From contig DWWS01000032.1 of assembly GCA_019119595.1 (NCBI GenBank), positions 1 to 64,000 on the forward strand: DNA of 64,000 bases. Direction: 5' to 3'. Below the pieces are notes generated by a model. The model was not told the DNA's origin. It ran no database searches and was given only the letters and a program-made list of their open reading frames with translations. Positions within the stretch are counted from its first letter, which is position 1. Each line of letters opens with the position of its first letter. Below are positions 49,677-59,286 of the stretch, in pieces. The position numbers were made by a program, and so were the translations under genes. The DNA is from Candidatus Eisenbergiella merdavium. Its GTDB lineage: Bacteria; Bacillota; Clostridia; Lachnospirales; Lachnospiraceae.

Positions 49677-52600
49677 TTAATTGCTTCGTTTGACCGTTCC
49701 TTCCTTTTCATTGAATGATTTCAGCTCTTCCGTCATCCCAAGCCTCAGCCGGACATACCCCGTACTGCCGCCGCCTGTTGGGAATGACGGTCTGCCAGTA
49801 TCATTTCCCCATCCCAGATTGGGATACCTCCAGAAACGGTTTACGATCAGTTTTGCTTTTCCTTTTTCCAAAGCGACCCGGGCGGCAGCGTCTCCATCCG
49901 CCTCCACCTGAACCACGGACGGGCCGGAGGAGAACGCGACCGTATAGCGGAAGATGTTTTCCCGCATGGCACGGAAATCCCGGCTTGCCGCTTCATTCCT
50001 GTTCTCCGCTTCCCCCGGTGTGTTCAGGAATACGTCATACAGATCCTCCTTCCAGTCCCAATCCGGATATCCGCCATATCCGGCCTGCAGGATTCTGTCG
50101 GAGAACCGCCTGGCAGTTCCCTGATCCCGTCCGAGCTCTTCCGGCGGATACCAGGAATACAGCCCTTTCCTCTTCCAGCAGACGCGGTCCGCATCCGGAG
50201 CGAGCGGAATGGAAAGTCCCAGCTCATAGAGATTTTCCGGAAGACGCCCTTCACGGATCTGATACTCGATATGAATCTGCCCATCTCCTCCTATCCGGAA
50301 AAGGAAGAGCATACGTACAAGCTCTCCATAATGTCCCTGCAGACCGATCACCGCTCTCCCGTTTTCCATTGCGGCGTAAACCTGACGGCTGGTTCTCCAT
50401 TCCGGATGCCGTATTCCTCCTGCATGCAGATCGACCCCGTCCGTAATGAGTAACTGCCCTCTGCAGGAAGCATTGATCAACCTGGCCCTTGCTTTATCAA
50501 AGCGCAGGATAAGGCCGGAGGAAGGGCATTCCACCAGGATCTCCTTTCCCTTATCATGGATGACGGGAGGCTCGGCTGCCCTGTTATTTGCCGTTCCTTC
50601 GCCAGGATCCGACGACCGTTCCATATAGCATGTTCGCTCCACACGCCCGGCCGCATTCCCGGCGTGAAGCGGCAGCCGAAAAGCGTCGATCCTTCTGCCT
50701 TCCCGGCTGAAAATAAACTCTGCTTCCCGTGCCTTTTCCCAGTCGTCCTCCAAAAGGAGCATGCCGTCCTCATGAGGCCCGATGGGAGGAAGCGGCGCCG
50801 TCTTTTCCTCTCCGCCGTCCAGGCGGTAGCAAAAGGTGATCTCATCCAGACGGGTGTGGTCAAACCAGTTGCTCACAGGGACGGAAAGAAGATTTCCCAG
50901 AATACAGGCCGCATCCTCCCGGAGCCGGATCGGAGAATAGGCTTTCCCCGTCAGCCAGGCCTCCGGTTTCTTCCTTCGATATACATCAAACACGCAGCCC
51001 CATTCTCCATAGCCGCACGCGGTCCCGCCGGAATGGGTCTGCCAGCGCTCCTGCACGCCATCCGGGAGCAGAAAAACATCGTCGATCCCGCCCCACAGAT
51101 CTGCGCCAAGCGCTCCGTCTGTCAGAAAAATATTTTCCCAGGCCTTTTTCAGACTGGTTCCCCAGAAATTGCGCACATTGGGATCCCGCTTCTGTTCTTC
51201 GATATTGTAGCAGGAGATATGGGCAAATTCATCATGCAGCACCGGCATATCCGGCCCGCCCAGGCTCCCGTCCCAGGCCTCATAATGTCTGCTGTATATG
51301 TCATAGGGCAGAGGAAAGGTTTCTACGGTCTGCGGATAGCTGAAGATCACCGGCCTGCTTCTGTCCACGCTTTTGATGTAGTCGTATTCGATCCGGTAGG
51401 CCGGCGTGCGCTCAAAGTTGGATTCATTTCCCAGAGACCAGATGATAACGCAGGGATGGCAGCGGTCCCGCTCTACCATTTCCGTAAAGGGCGTCACGAA
51501 ATCTTCTGCGTCAGCATGAATATCATAGCCGTTCGCCCCCTGGAAGCAGGCTCCATTTTCCTCCTCCACATACATGCCCAGCTCGTCACAGGCCTCCAGC
51601 AGATGTCTGGACGGCGGATAATGAGAGGTTCGGATATGGTTGATGTTTGCTTCCCGGTAGGCCTGAATTTCCGCCCAGTCCTCTTCCCTCGTGGTAGAAC
51701 GTCCGCCCCGCGGCGATACGTCATGACGGCAGGTCCCCCGAAGCTTCACTTCTTTTCCGTTTACATAAAGCTTATTGGAGGCCGTGCCGTCCCTGCCTCC
51801 AAAATGAAGCTCCCGAAAGCCCACCTTCCGATCCAGGCTTTCCAGGATCACTCCGTCCTTTTCCAGAGAAAGTGTCAGCGTATACAGATACGGATGCTCC
51901 GCATCCCAGTGCTTTGGTTCCCTGACCGGAATTCTGGCTTCCGCCGCCTGCCCGCAGCGAAGCTGCGTATTATATTCCGAGGAAGCGTTCCCCTCCCGGC
52001 CGGCCAGGCTCATCCGAAGCCGCACGGTATCCGCGCTTCCGCATACATACGCTTTCACCGACAGAACCGCGTCCTTAAAATCCCGGTCAAAGCATGTATC
52101 AATATGCAGCCGTTCCAGTCCCGTTTCCGGCAGAGCGAACAACGACACATCCCGCAGGATCCCGCCGATATTGTGATGTGCGTAATAGCTCGCCCAGGAG
52201 GGGTCTCCTTTTATCCGGCCGTCCATATTGTAATTTCCGGCCGCGCTTCCCTCCAGATCCGCTACGCCCACCAGGAGTAAGGATTCCTCTCCTGCCCGGA
52301 CAAAGGATGTGATCTCACAGTCCCAGGAAGTAAAGCCCCCTGTATGGCTGCGTACAAAATGGCCGTCGATCCAGCACCGGGCATTGCTGTAAACGCCGTC
52401 AAAGCGCAGAAAGATCCTCTTTCCCGCGAAATCGGCCGGAACCGCCAGCCTTCTTTGATAATAATATTCCGTGTTGTTTTCAATATCAAAGCCCTGCATG
52501 GCAAGCTCACAGGGAACGGCCACGTTTTTCCAGCCCTCCGCGGGAAGACAGGCTGTGTCAAAATCCTGATCCGCTGCCCCCGGCGCCGGGATCCGGGGCA

Positions 52601-52760
52601 CTGAAGCGAACAAAAATTTCCACGTTCCGTCTCCTGCCCTGTCGTTCAGGTCGATGACCGCCTGCTCTGTCCCGTGCACAAAATCCGGAAGAGGACGGAT
52701 CGTCGGGGTGTTCCATACGTTACTTTCCATGTTTACTGCTTCCGCCTGTATGCTTTTCAT
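49677..52760 (-). CDS. GH2 family beta-galactosidase
   Basis: A 1027-residue cytosolic glycosidase (no signal peptide) built like LacZ: sugar-binding N-domain (~55-215), Ig-like domain, TIM barrel, and C-terminal beta domains. The catalytic acid/base is Glu446 in WSLGNESNFER and the nucleophile is Glu511 in VLHDEFAH. AAGGAGG precedes ATG 52760. It ends the catabolic operon. Its neighbours (dehydrogenase/lactonase, dehydratase, aldolase) suggest it releases the sugar they oxidise. Another exo-beta-glycosidase activity of GH2 is possible. Confidence 0.9.
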   Translation of the reverse strand: MKSIQAEAVNMESNVWNTPTIRPLPDFVHGTEQAVIDLNDRAGDGTWKFLFASVPRIPAPGAADQDFDTACLPAEGWKNVAVPCELAMQGFDIENNTEYYYQRRLAVPADFAGKRIFLRFDGVYSNARCWIDGHFVRSHTGGFTSWDCEITSFVRAGEESLLLVGVADLEGSAAGNYNMDGRIKGDPSWASYYAHHNIGGILRDVSLFALPETGLERLHIDTCFDRDFKDAVLSVKAYVCGSADTVRLRMSLAGREGNASSEYNTQLRCGQAAEARIPVREPKHWDAEHPYLYTLTLSLEKDGVILESLDRKVGFRELHFGGRDGTASNKLYVNGKEVKLRGTCRHDVSPRGGRSTTREEDWAEIQAYREANINHIRTSHYPPSRHLLEACDELGMYVEEENGACFQGANGYDIHADAEDFVTPFTEMVERDRCHPCVIIWSLGNESNFERTPAYRIEYDYIKSVDRSRPVIFSYPQTVETFPLPYDIYSRHYEAWDGSLGGPDMPVLHDEFAHISCYNIEEQKRDPNVRNFWGTSLKKAWENIFLTDGALGADLWGGIDDVFLLPDGVQERWQTHSGGTACGYGEWGCVFDVYRRKKPEAWLTGKAYSPIRLREDAACILGNLLSVPVSNWFDHTRLDEITFCYRLDGGEEKTAPLPPIGPHEDGMLLLEDDWEKAREAEFIFSREGRRIDAFRLPLHAGNAAGRVERTCYMERSSDPGEGTANNRAAEPPVIHDKGKEILVECPSSGLILRFDKARARLINASCRGQLLITDGVDLHAGGIRHPEWRTSRQVYAAMENGRAVIGLQGHYGELVRMLFLFRIGGDGQIHIEYQIREGRLPENLYELGLSIPLAPDADRVCWKRKGLYSWYPPEELGRDQGTARRFSDRILQAGYGGYPDWDWKEDLYDVFLNTPGEAENRNEAASRDFRAMRENIFRYTVAFSSGPSVVQVEADGDAAARVALEKGKAKLIVNRFWRYPNLGWGNDTGRPSFPTGGGSTGYVRLRLGMTEELKSFNEKEGTVKRSN

Positions 52761-52781
52761 CTGCTTTAAGCCTCCTTTTTT

Positions 52782-53465
52782 TCACATGATCCCGTATCTC
52801 TTAAATGCTTCAACGGCGGACATACCGTTTTGAATCGCTTTGGATACGCCCTTTTCGCCTGTGGCCTTCTCGCAGGCCCGCTCAATAACCTCCGCTTCGA
52901 TTTCCTTTGGGACGATCACTACGCCGTCCATATCTCCCATCACAATATCTCCCGGATTCACCCGGACACCTTCTATTTCCACAGGTACGCGGAAATCCAT
53001 GACCTTTCCCCGGGGCGCCTGATCCTGAGCGTATGCACCCATGGAAAAGCATGGGAAATCCAGCGCAAGGATACCCTTCGTATCCCGATGAAATCCGTTT
53101 ACCACCGCTCCTGCGGCTTGCAGAGATTTCATACGGGTACACATGATCTCTCCGACCAGCGCATATGCAGGGGAAGCTCCGGTGCAGAGATATACCTCGT
53201 TTTTCTTCAGATCATCCAGTGCTTCCAGCATCAGGCCGAAATTTTTATCCAGCAGCCGATTTTGATTTCCCGATAAGCTCTGCACATCGGCTTCAAGTAC
53301 AGGCATGGCCCTTCCTGCCAGCACAAAATCTCTGCGCAGGGGAACGATCCTCTGAGGAAGGAATTGATGCAGATACCCCATTTTATCCAGAATATCCCCG
53401 ACCACTGCCGAATACAGCGTTGTTCTCATGATTGCAAACAGTTCGTCATCATTTTTCCAGTTCAT
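52782..53465 (-). CDS. RraA family protein, candidate sugar-acid aldolase
   Basis: A 227-residue RraA/HMG-aldolase-type protein. The conserved HRD in AVVNGFHRDTKGILAL and GDMDGVVIVP (metal/pyruvate site) are present. The usual Asp before G..RD (VIDG) is Asn here (VVNG). Family members cleave 4-hydroxy-2-oxo acids to pyruvate. It sits between the dehydratase and GH2 genes, 33 and 21 nt apart, which fits a 2-keto-3-deoxy sugar acid aldolase. A mere RNase E regulator role is unlikely in this setting. Confidence 0.8.
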   Translation of the reverse strand: MNWKNDDELFAIMRTTLYSAVVGDILDKMGYLHQFLPQRIVPLRRDFVLAGRAMPVLEADVQSLSGNQNRLLDKNFGLMLEALDDLKKNEVYLCTGASPAYALVGEIMCTRMKSLQAAGAVVNGFHRDTKGILALDFPCFSMGAYAQDQAPRGKVMDFRVPVEIEGVRVNPGDIVMGDMDGVVIVPKEIEAEVIERACEKATGEKGVSKAIQNGMSAVEAFKRYGIM

Positions 53466-53498
53466 CCTATTTTCTCCTTTTCAAAATGAATCAATGGT

Positions 53499-55169
53499 TT
53501 ACCGGTCGATCACTGCGCCTCTGGACGCCGATCTGCTGCTTTTCTGATAAGTACGTAGATATCCGGAAGCAACCTTTTTTTCCGGACGTATCCACTCCTC
53601 TTTTCTGCGCGCAAGATCCCCGTCCGATACGAGCAGGGTCAGAGTTCCGTTCGGAATATCTATTCTGATCCGGTCGCCGTCTCTTACTAGCGCAACAGGG
53701 CCGCCCTCGTAGGCTTCCGGTGAAATATGTCCCACGAAGCAGCCCCGGTTGGAGCCGGAAAATCTGCCGTCCGTGATAATGGCGCAGGAGTCGGAAAGCC
53801 CCATTCCCTCCAGACATTTCATCGGCCGATACATTTCCGGCATCCCCGGTCCGCCCTTCGGACCTTCATAGCCGAGAACGATAACGGTCTGCGGCTGTAT
53901 GTTTCCTTCTAAAATAGCCTGTACTGCTTCTGCCTCTCCATGAAATACTTTTGCTCTTCCTTCAAAGCATCTCAAATGCTCCGGTACGCCCGCCGGCTTG
54001 ACCACCGCTCCCTCCGGCGCCAGATTTCCCGTCAATACGGACACACCGCTTTCTGCCGCAAAGGGATCTGACAGAGGACGGATCACCTCCCTGCGCGCCG
54101 CAGCCGGAATTTCCCTGAGATTTTCTTCTACCGTCTTTCCCGTGACGGTCAGAGCGTCCTTATGCAGAAGGGGCATCAGCTCCTTCATCACCGCTGCGAA
54201 GCCTCCCGCTTCATGAAAATCTACCATATCATAACAGGAGGCCGGATATACGGCCGCAATCTGCGGTATGCGTCTGCTCAATTCCGAGAATTCCGTAAGC
54301 GGCAGCTCTCCCAGCCCCGCCTCCTCACAGATGGCCTGAAGATGCAGGATCCCGTTCGTCGATCCTCCGGTTCCCAGAAGTATGGTCATGGCATTTTCTA
54401 TTGCATGCCTGGTGATGATCTGACGGGCCGTGATTCCCTGAAATACCAGATGCACCGCTGCCTCTCCCGCCTGATATGCGGCCTGCAGCCGCTGTCCATG
54501 CACTGCCGGAATGGATGCGCTTCCCGGCAGCGCAAGTCCGATGGCCTCCGCCAGGCCGCACATGGTATTCGCTGTTCCAAGCATGGCACAGGAACCCGGG
54601 CATGGCTCCGCAAGATTTTCAATCTGCTGAAATTCTTTCTCCGTAATTTCTCCCTTTTGCTTCCAGCCGCGGGCTTCTGTCACGATATTCCCGTCGTAAT
54701 GCTTTCCTTTCCAGCTTGCCGGATACATGGGCCCTCCATTTACAAACACCGCCGGGATATCCAGACGGGCCGCCGCCATCAGCATGCCGGGAACGATCTT
54801 ATCACAGGATCCCAGGAGCACCATGCCGTCAAAACGATGAGCGCGTACCATACATTCGATAGAAGATGCGATCAGCTCTCTTGCCGGAAGGCAGTAGCGC
54901 ATCCCCTCATGTCCTTCGGCAATGCCGTCACAGGGCGCGATCACTCCGAAAGTCATCGCAGTTCCCCCGGCCGCTTCAACTCCCTTTGCCGCCTCTTCCG
55001 TCAGCTGCGACAGGTTAAAATGTCCGGGCGTTGCATTCGTATAAGAATTCACCAGCGCGATCAGCGGTTTTCTCAGCGCGTCATCCGTAAACCCCATTGA
55101 CTTATACAACGCTCTTTTCAGCGCCCCTTCTTCTCCTTTCAGAAGGTCATTAAAATATTCCTGTTCCAT
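53499..55169 (-). CDS. IlvD/Edd family dehydratase, probable sugar acid dehydratase
   Basis: A 556-residue Fe-S dehydratase. Cys ligands are seen in APCDGIAEGHEGM, GSCDKIVPGML and CPGSCAMLGTANTM, typical of [2Fe-2S] sugar acid dehydratases and dihydroxyacid dehydratases. Context (lactonase/dehydrogenase before it, aldolase after it) favours dehydration of an aldonate to a 2-keto-3-deoxy acid over the branched-chain amino acid role. Gap to the upstream gene is 15 nt. Confidence 0.82.
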   Translation of the reverse strand: MEQEYFNDLLKGEEGALKRALYKSMGFTDDALRKPLIALVNSYTNATPGHFNLSQLTEEAAKGVEAAGGTAMTFGVIAPCDGIAEGHEGMRYCLPARELIASSIECMVRAHRFDGMVLLGSCDKIVPGMLMAAARLDIPAVFVNGGPMYPASWKGKHYDGNIVTEARGWKQKGEITEKEFQQIENLAEPCPGSCAMLGTANTMCGLAEAIGLALPGSASIPAVHGQRLQAAYQAGEAAVHLVFQGITARQIITRHAIENAMTILLGTGGSTNGILHLQAICEEAGLGELPLTEFSELSRRIPQIAAVYPASCYDMVDFHEAGGFAAVMKELMPLLHKDALTVTGKTVEENLREIPAAARREVIRPLSDPFAAESGVSVLTGNLAPEGAVVKPAGVPEHLRCFEGRAKVFHGEAEAVQAILEGNIQPQTVIVLGYEGPKGGPGMPEMYRPMKCLEGMGLSDSCAIITDGRFSGSNRGCFVGHISPEAYEGGPVALVRDGDRIRIDIPNGTLTLLVSDGDLARRKEEWIRPEKKVASGYLRTYQKSSRSASRGAVIDR

Positions 55170-55184
55170 AAAGCTCTCCTGTTT

Positions 55185-56828
55185 TTATCTGTTATCCGTC
55201 TCAAAATCAAAATCCGCAGTTACCGGAAGCGTGGCGCCGCCGTCAATGGTCAGCGTGCTTCCCGTCACATAAGCCGCGGCAGGAGACGCCAGCCAGAAGA
55301 TTCCTTCTGCAATTTCCCGCGTGGTGGCAAAACGCTTCAGCGGAAGTCTTTTGGCCGCCTCATACCTGTGATCCCCCGGCTCCCAGCCCACATCCGTATA
55401 CCCGGGAGCAACAGCCGCTACCCGGATCCCATAATGGGCGAGCTCCATGGAAACATTTTCCGTAAATTTTCTGACAGCGGCCTTGGATGGCGCATAGATC
55501 GTCGCTCTTGGCCAGCAGCCCGCCGTCTGGTTCGAGGTCAGATTGATGATCACGCCGTGAATCCCCTGTTCGATCATTCTCTTTGCCGCCAGCTGTGTAC
55601 TGAAATAAACACCCTTCCAATCCGTGGCGGTCATTGCGTCAAACATTTCTTCCGTGGCGTTTAAGAACATCACCTCACTGCTGTTCCCCGCATTGTTTAC
55701 CAGGACGTCAATACGTCCATATTTCTCATCAATCTCATGGTACAGCCGTTTTAGATCCATAAGATTTCCAACATCAGCCCGGAAGCTCTCTGCACGGACG
55801 CCAAAAGCGCGGGCCAGCCGGCAGACTTCCTGAGCTTCTTTCTCTCCCGTATTGTAATGTACGGCTACGTCATATCCCCTCTCCGCAAACAGGAGCGCAG
55901 TCTGCCTTCCGATGCCGCGGGATGCCCCGGTTATCACAGCAACCGGGTGTTCCTCCCCATATCCCTTTCCATAACGGAAAGCAGGTACCCCCTTTACATC
56001 CGTTTCCGCAATAAAGACCTCTCCGCCGTTCCCGTTTTCATCCATAGCCGTCGTGATGATCAGCTCATTCAGCTCAGGCCCGCCAAATGTGCAGCAGGAA
56101 ACACAGCTGGCAGGCACGGAAACCTCCGCCATCCATTCTCCCGTTGCGGGATCCACCCGGATGACCCTGCCGCCGCCCCACAGGGCAATCCAGAGCATTC
56201 CTTCCGCATCCATACACATACCGTCCGGGGAGCCTTCCTCTGCATCGATCCGGATCACGGTACGTCTCTCTCCCAGCTTTCCGGTTTCCAGGTCAAAAGC
56301 ATAGCCCCTGACACAGCCCTCTGCCGTATCCACATGGTAAAAACAGGAATTGTCTTCTGTCCATGCCATGCCGTTGGGGATCGTGATCCCCTCTGCCATG
56401 GGAAGCGGTTCCTTTCCCTCCTCCATACAATATAGCGTTCCGGCCTTTGGCGCCTGAGGGATATTTTGATCCGCCGCCATGGTTCCCACCCAAAGACGGC
56501 CTTTTCCGTCGCATTTTCCGTCATTAAAACGAAGATATCCCGGCTGTTCCAGGCTTCCTGCCTCTTCTGCGAAATTCAGATCATCGTCCATCCTGATCAG
56601 CCGATCCTCCTGAGCCGTGATCCAGCCGCCTTTACAGGACGGCACCAGACAGCCCGGCATTTTCGCGGTTTTCGCCATTTTCAATTCTCCCGTTTGAAAA
56701 TCATAGCGGCGCACCTGCTTTCCTTCAATGTCTACATAAAAAAGTCTCTTTCCGCAGCCATCCCATACAGGCCCCTCTCCCAGCACCGCTTTTTCAGGAA
56801 TCAGAATCTCAGCTTCGTACACCTTCAT
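55185..56828 (-). CDS. Fused SMP-30/gluconolactonase and SDR dehydrogenase
   Basis: A 547-residue two-domain enzyme. Residues ~1-290 are an SMP-30/gluconolactonase beta-propeller with metal ligands in LGEGPVWD, FNDGKCDGKGRLWVGTM and SPDGMCMDAEGMLWIALW. Residues ~295-547 are a classical SDR (TGASRGIGRQ, NNAGN, YAPSKAA). One chain could oxidise a sugar to its lactone and hydrolyse the lactone. It is the first gene of the operon. No stop or ribosome site separates the parts, so this is a true fusion in the read. Confidence 0.85.
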   Translation of the reverse strand: MKVYEAEILIPEKAVLGEGPVWDGCGKRLFYVDIEGKQVRRYDFQTGELKMAKTAKMPGCLVPSCKGGWITAQEDRLIRMDDDLNFAEEAGSLEQPGYLRFNDGKCDGKGRLWVGTMAADQNIPQAPKAGTLYCMEEGKEPLPMAEGITIPNGMAWTEDNSCFYHVDTAEGCVRGYAFDLETGKLGERRTVIRIDAEEGSPDGMCMDAEGMLWIALWGGGRVIRVDPATGEWMAEVSVPASCVSCCTFGGPELNELIITTAMDENGNGGEVFIAETDVKGVPAFRYGKGYGEEHPVAVITGASRGIGRQTALLFAERGYDVAVHYNTGEKEAQEVCRLARAFGVRAESFRADVGNLMDLKRLYHEIDEKYGRIDVLVNNAGNSSEVMFLNATEEMFDAMTATDWKGVYFSTQLAAKRMIEQGIHGVIINLTSNQTAGCWPRATIYAPSKAAVRKFTENVSMELAHYGIRVAAVAPGYTDVGWEPGDHRYEAAKRLPLKRFATTREIAEGIFWLASPAAAYVTGSTLTIDGGATLPVTADFDFETDNR

Positions 56829-56993
56829 ATTTTTTCCTCCATTTCTTTAAAGCAAAAGTTAAATTTTCTGTTATAATGAAACTGTCGGGGCATGTTTTGC
56901 CATTCCCTGATTTTAAGGTAATTATATGGTTTTGCCGTTTCCTGGGGAATGTGTATATCGGAACAGGATATGTCATTTTCAGAAAGAGGTTTT

Positions 56994-57845
56994 ATGGAAG
57001 AATTGGATTTTTGCATCAGCCGGGAGCATATCGGCTTTTCCCCTGCCGCCGTGGACTCCATTTATCATGTGTTCGCAGACGGCGATTATCATATCCGGCA
57101 TCTCGCGATTCCGGACAGCCTTGTTTTTGTCGCGACTTTGGGCGGAGAAGGGCGGCTGCTCCTTGCGGAAAAAAGCTTTTTGCTGCATTCGGGGGAAATC
57201 ATGATATTCGATGCCTCACAAAGGCCTTTTGAATATTTGTGTACCGGTACGAACTGGAATTTCTGGTGGTTTGAATTCCGGGCGACGGAACCGGATTTTC
57301 CTTCCCTTCCCAGGGAAATCGTGATTTCTCTTCCTTTAGAAGAATTTCACCTGCGTATGTGCAGCGAAGCCCTGTCCAGCCTGAAGCTGAAAAATTCCGT
57401 CGCCGCTTCCTCTCTGCTCATTTCTTTGCTCAGTCTTTTGGGACAAAAGGATCACGGTCTTTCAAATGTACGCGGCGGAGTGGGACTTTTTCAGGAAGCG
57501 GACCGCTATATACGCCGTAACCTGGCTTCCGTTACCGTCCAGTCTACGGCCATGCATCTTGGGATTTCCGAGCATACTCTGCTCAATATTTTCCAGTCCC
57601 TTCTGGGCATACGCACAGTGGAATATATTCATAACATGAAAACGGATATGGCAAGACATCTGCTGATATCCAGCGAAAAGCCCATCCGCGAAATCGCCTG
57701 GGAATTGGGATACGCAGACCAGTTTGTTTTCAGCAAAAGCTTCCGGAAGCGCTTCGGAATATCCCCCTCCGACTACCGTGCCGCAGCCAGATCCGTTTCC
57801 GGAGGCCCCGGCCATATTTTCCATGCCCCTGATATTAAGGACTGA
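56994..57845 (+). CDS. AraC family transcriptional regulator
   Basis: A 283-residue regulator with an N-terminal cupin-like effector domain (~15-150) and a C-terminal double HTH (LGISEHTLLNIFQSLLG and LGYADQFVFSKSFRKRFG). The ATG at 56994 follows AGAGG; the upstream ATG at 56949 is less likely. It is divergent from the fused lactonase/dehydrogenase gene and is the natural regulator of that operon. The 164-nt divergent region holds GGCATGTTTTGCC (56890-56902), a small inverted repeat. Confidence 0.87.
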   Translation: MEELDFCISREHIGFSPAAVDSIYHVFADGDYHIRHLAIPDSLVFVATLGGEGRLLLAEKSFLLHSGEIMIFDASQRPFEYLCTGTNWNFWWFEFRATEPDFPSLPREIVISLPLEEFHLRMCSEALSSLKLKNSVAASSLLISLLSLLGQKDHGLSNVRGGVGLFQEADRYIRRNLASVTVQSTAMHLGISEHTLLNIFQSLLGIRTVEYIHNMKTDMARHLLISSEKPIREIAWELGYADQFVFSKSFRKRFGISPSDYRAAARSVSGGPGHIFHAPDIKD

Positions 57846-57892
57846 TCCGGTGAAAAAAAGAGCCGGAAAAGGCTCTGGACGCTTTGGACGAC

Positions 57893-57929
57893 AAAAGGTG
57901 CGACAAGCCCTAAATGCTGCGCACCTTTT
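57893..57929. terminator. Bidirectional terminator between AraC and winged-helix genes
   Basis: AAAAGGTGCG (57893-57902) pairs with CGCACCTTTT (57920-57929), with T-rich ends in both directions, between convergent genes ending at 57845 and 57942. Confidence 0.85.
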
Positions 57930-57941
57930 ACAATCGCTATT

Positions 57942-59273
57942 TTATTTCCCGCTCCCCCACTCAAACTCCCGGACAGAAAGCCCCCGGAATGCCGCCCATG
58001 CCTCCGCCATTTCACAGAGCGTCCTTTTGGCGGAAGCCTCGTCGGGAAAGCCTGTCCCGGTCCCGTCCTGCCAGAGCGTGATCGCAACGGACAGCCCGTC
58101 CTTTTTCTTCCGGGAGCTCCAGATTCCCACTGCCCTTCCCTGAAAGAGCACTACGCCGGGATTGGCGACGGTTCTCCAGATTTTACGCTGAAGCTCCTTT
58201 TCCGGACAGATCGCCTGACGGTCCCGCTGATCCAGATAGGGGTCATAGCCTGCCGGCAGAACAAACGGCCTGGGGAAATCGGCCGGGGAAAACAGGCTTT
58301 TTTGATCGGCGGAAAGGATCCAGGCCTTTTTCCCGCAGACCTGCACCTCCTCCATCTCCTCCGAGACCGCGGCCCAAAGCCGCCTCGCCTGCTTCCCGGA
58401 GCATCCGAGCCAGTCCGCGAGCATGGCCGGAGTCGCCGGGCCATAGCAATGCAGATATTTTCTCACCAGCCGTTTCTGTGCCTGTTTCTGAGCCTGCGCA
58501 TCGGGCGGCAGGGAATGTCCCATCCAGCCCCGGAGGGAGGTGAAGGACGGCTCCTGCGGGCCGCGCTTCCCGAACACCACCAGTCCCTCCAGGGCACAGG
58601 GACGCAGAAGAAAGGAAACCACCGCTCCGCCTACCGTCTGCCGGTCGGGCTCTCCGTACATGGAGGGACGGTTCCAGAGCTGCCGTTTTTCCTCGGGCAA
58701 AAAAGGCTCCATCCAGCCGGCAAGCGTCTGATCCAGAGAATTTTTTTCCACGATCACGGCATCATCCAGCCGGACGATGACCTGCTTCAAAAGCTCAAAA
58801 AGCGGCTCCATTTCCATGCCGAGAAAATCCAGCGCCAGAGTGATCCCTCGGGTGTAGATCCACGGCTCATCCTCCTGGGGAATCAGGGCGGACAGAAAGA
58901 CCGGGCTTTCCGAAGCAGGAAAGACAAAGGGCGCGCCCCGCAGGCTCCAGGCCTGAAGGAGCGTCCTGTCCGGCTGGAGCGTCCTGTCGGGCCTGGAAAC
59001 CGCATCCTCAGTCAGCATTCCCGCCGGATGCGCTTTCTCAGCCGGAAACGGTTTCTCAGCCGCATGTCGTTTCCCAGAAAGAAGCTCTTCCATACGGGAA
59101 AGATTACAGGAGGGAACACGCTGATACAGCGCGTTTTCCCAGGCACCCGGCGGCGTGTTCTGCATTCCGCAGGCGCCCACAACATCGAGAACGGTCTCGA
59201 CGGGATATATCCGGTCAAGATGATGGCCCCGCAGCCGGAAGGCCCTGATCTGTTCCATGCTTGGTTCGTTCAT
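57942..59273 (-). CDS. Winged-helix DNA-binding protein (AlkZ/YcaQ-like)
   Basis: A 443-residue protein of the HTH_42/YcaQ superfamily, which includes DNA glycosylases that remove alkylated or crosslinked bases. The segment RLRGHHLD near the N-terminus and NTPPGAWENALYQRV are family features. The catalytic pattern is not obvious (QN.. in CGMQN). It has Ala/Pro/Lys-rich linkers near 65-105. DNA repair is likely but not certain. It is the first of a three-gene cluster with an SDR and a flavoprotein. Confidence 0.75.
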   Translation of the reverse strand: MNEPSMEQIRAFRLRGHHLDRIYPVETVLDVVGACGMQNTPPGAWENALYQRVPSCNLSRMEELLSGKRHAAEKPFPAEKAHPAGMLTEDAVSRPDRTLQPDRTLLQAWSLRGAPFVFPASESPVFLSALIPQEDEPWIYTRGITLALDFLGMEMEPLFELLKQVIVRLDDAVIVEKNSLDQTLAGWMEPFLPEEKRQLWNRPSMYGEPDRQTVGGAVVSFLLRPCALEGLVVFGKRGPQEPSFTSLRGWMGHSLPPDAQAQKQAQKRLVRKYLHCYGPATPAMLADWLGCSGKQARRLWAAVSEEMEEVQVCGKKAWILSADQKSLFSPADFPRPFVLPAGYDPYLDQRDRQAICPEKELQRKIWRTVANPGVVLFQGRAVGIWSSRKKKDGLSVAITLWQDGTGTGFPDEASAKRTLCEMAEAWAAFRGLSVREFEWGSGK

Positions 59274-59286
59274 GCAAGTCTCCTTT

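Noticed and set aside
50556-52280. 574-codon plus-strand frame
   Set aside because: Antisense shadow of the GH2 gene, without recognised domains.
53499-55169. IlvD dihydroxyacid dehydratase for branched-chain amino acids
   Set aside because: Family match is fair, but the operon holds sugar-pathway enzymes and no other ilv genes; sugar acid dehydratase is more likely.
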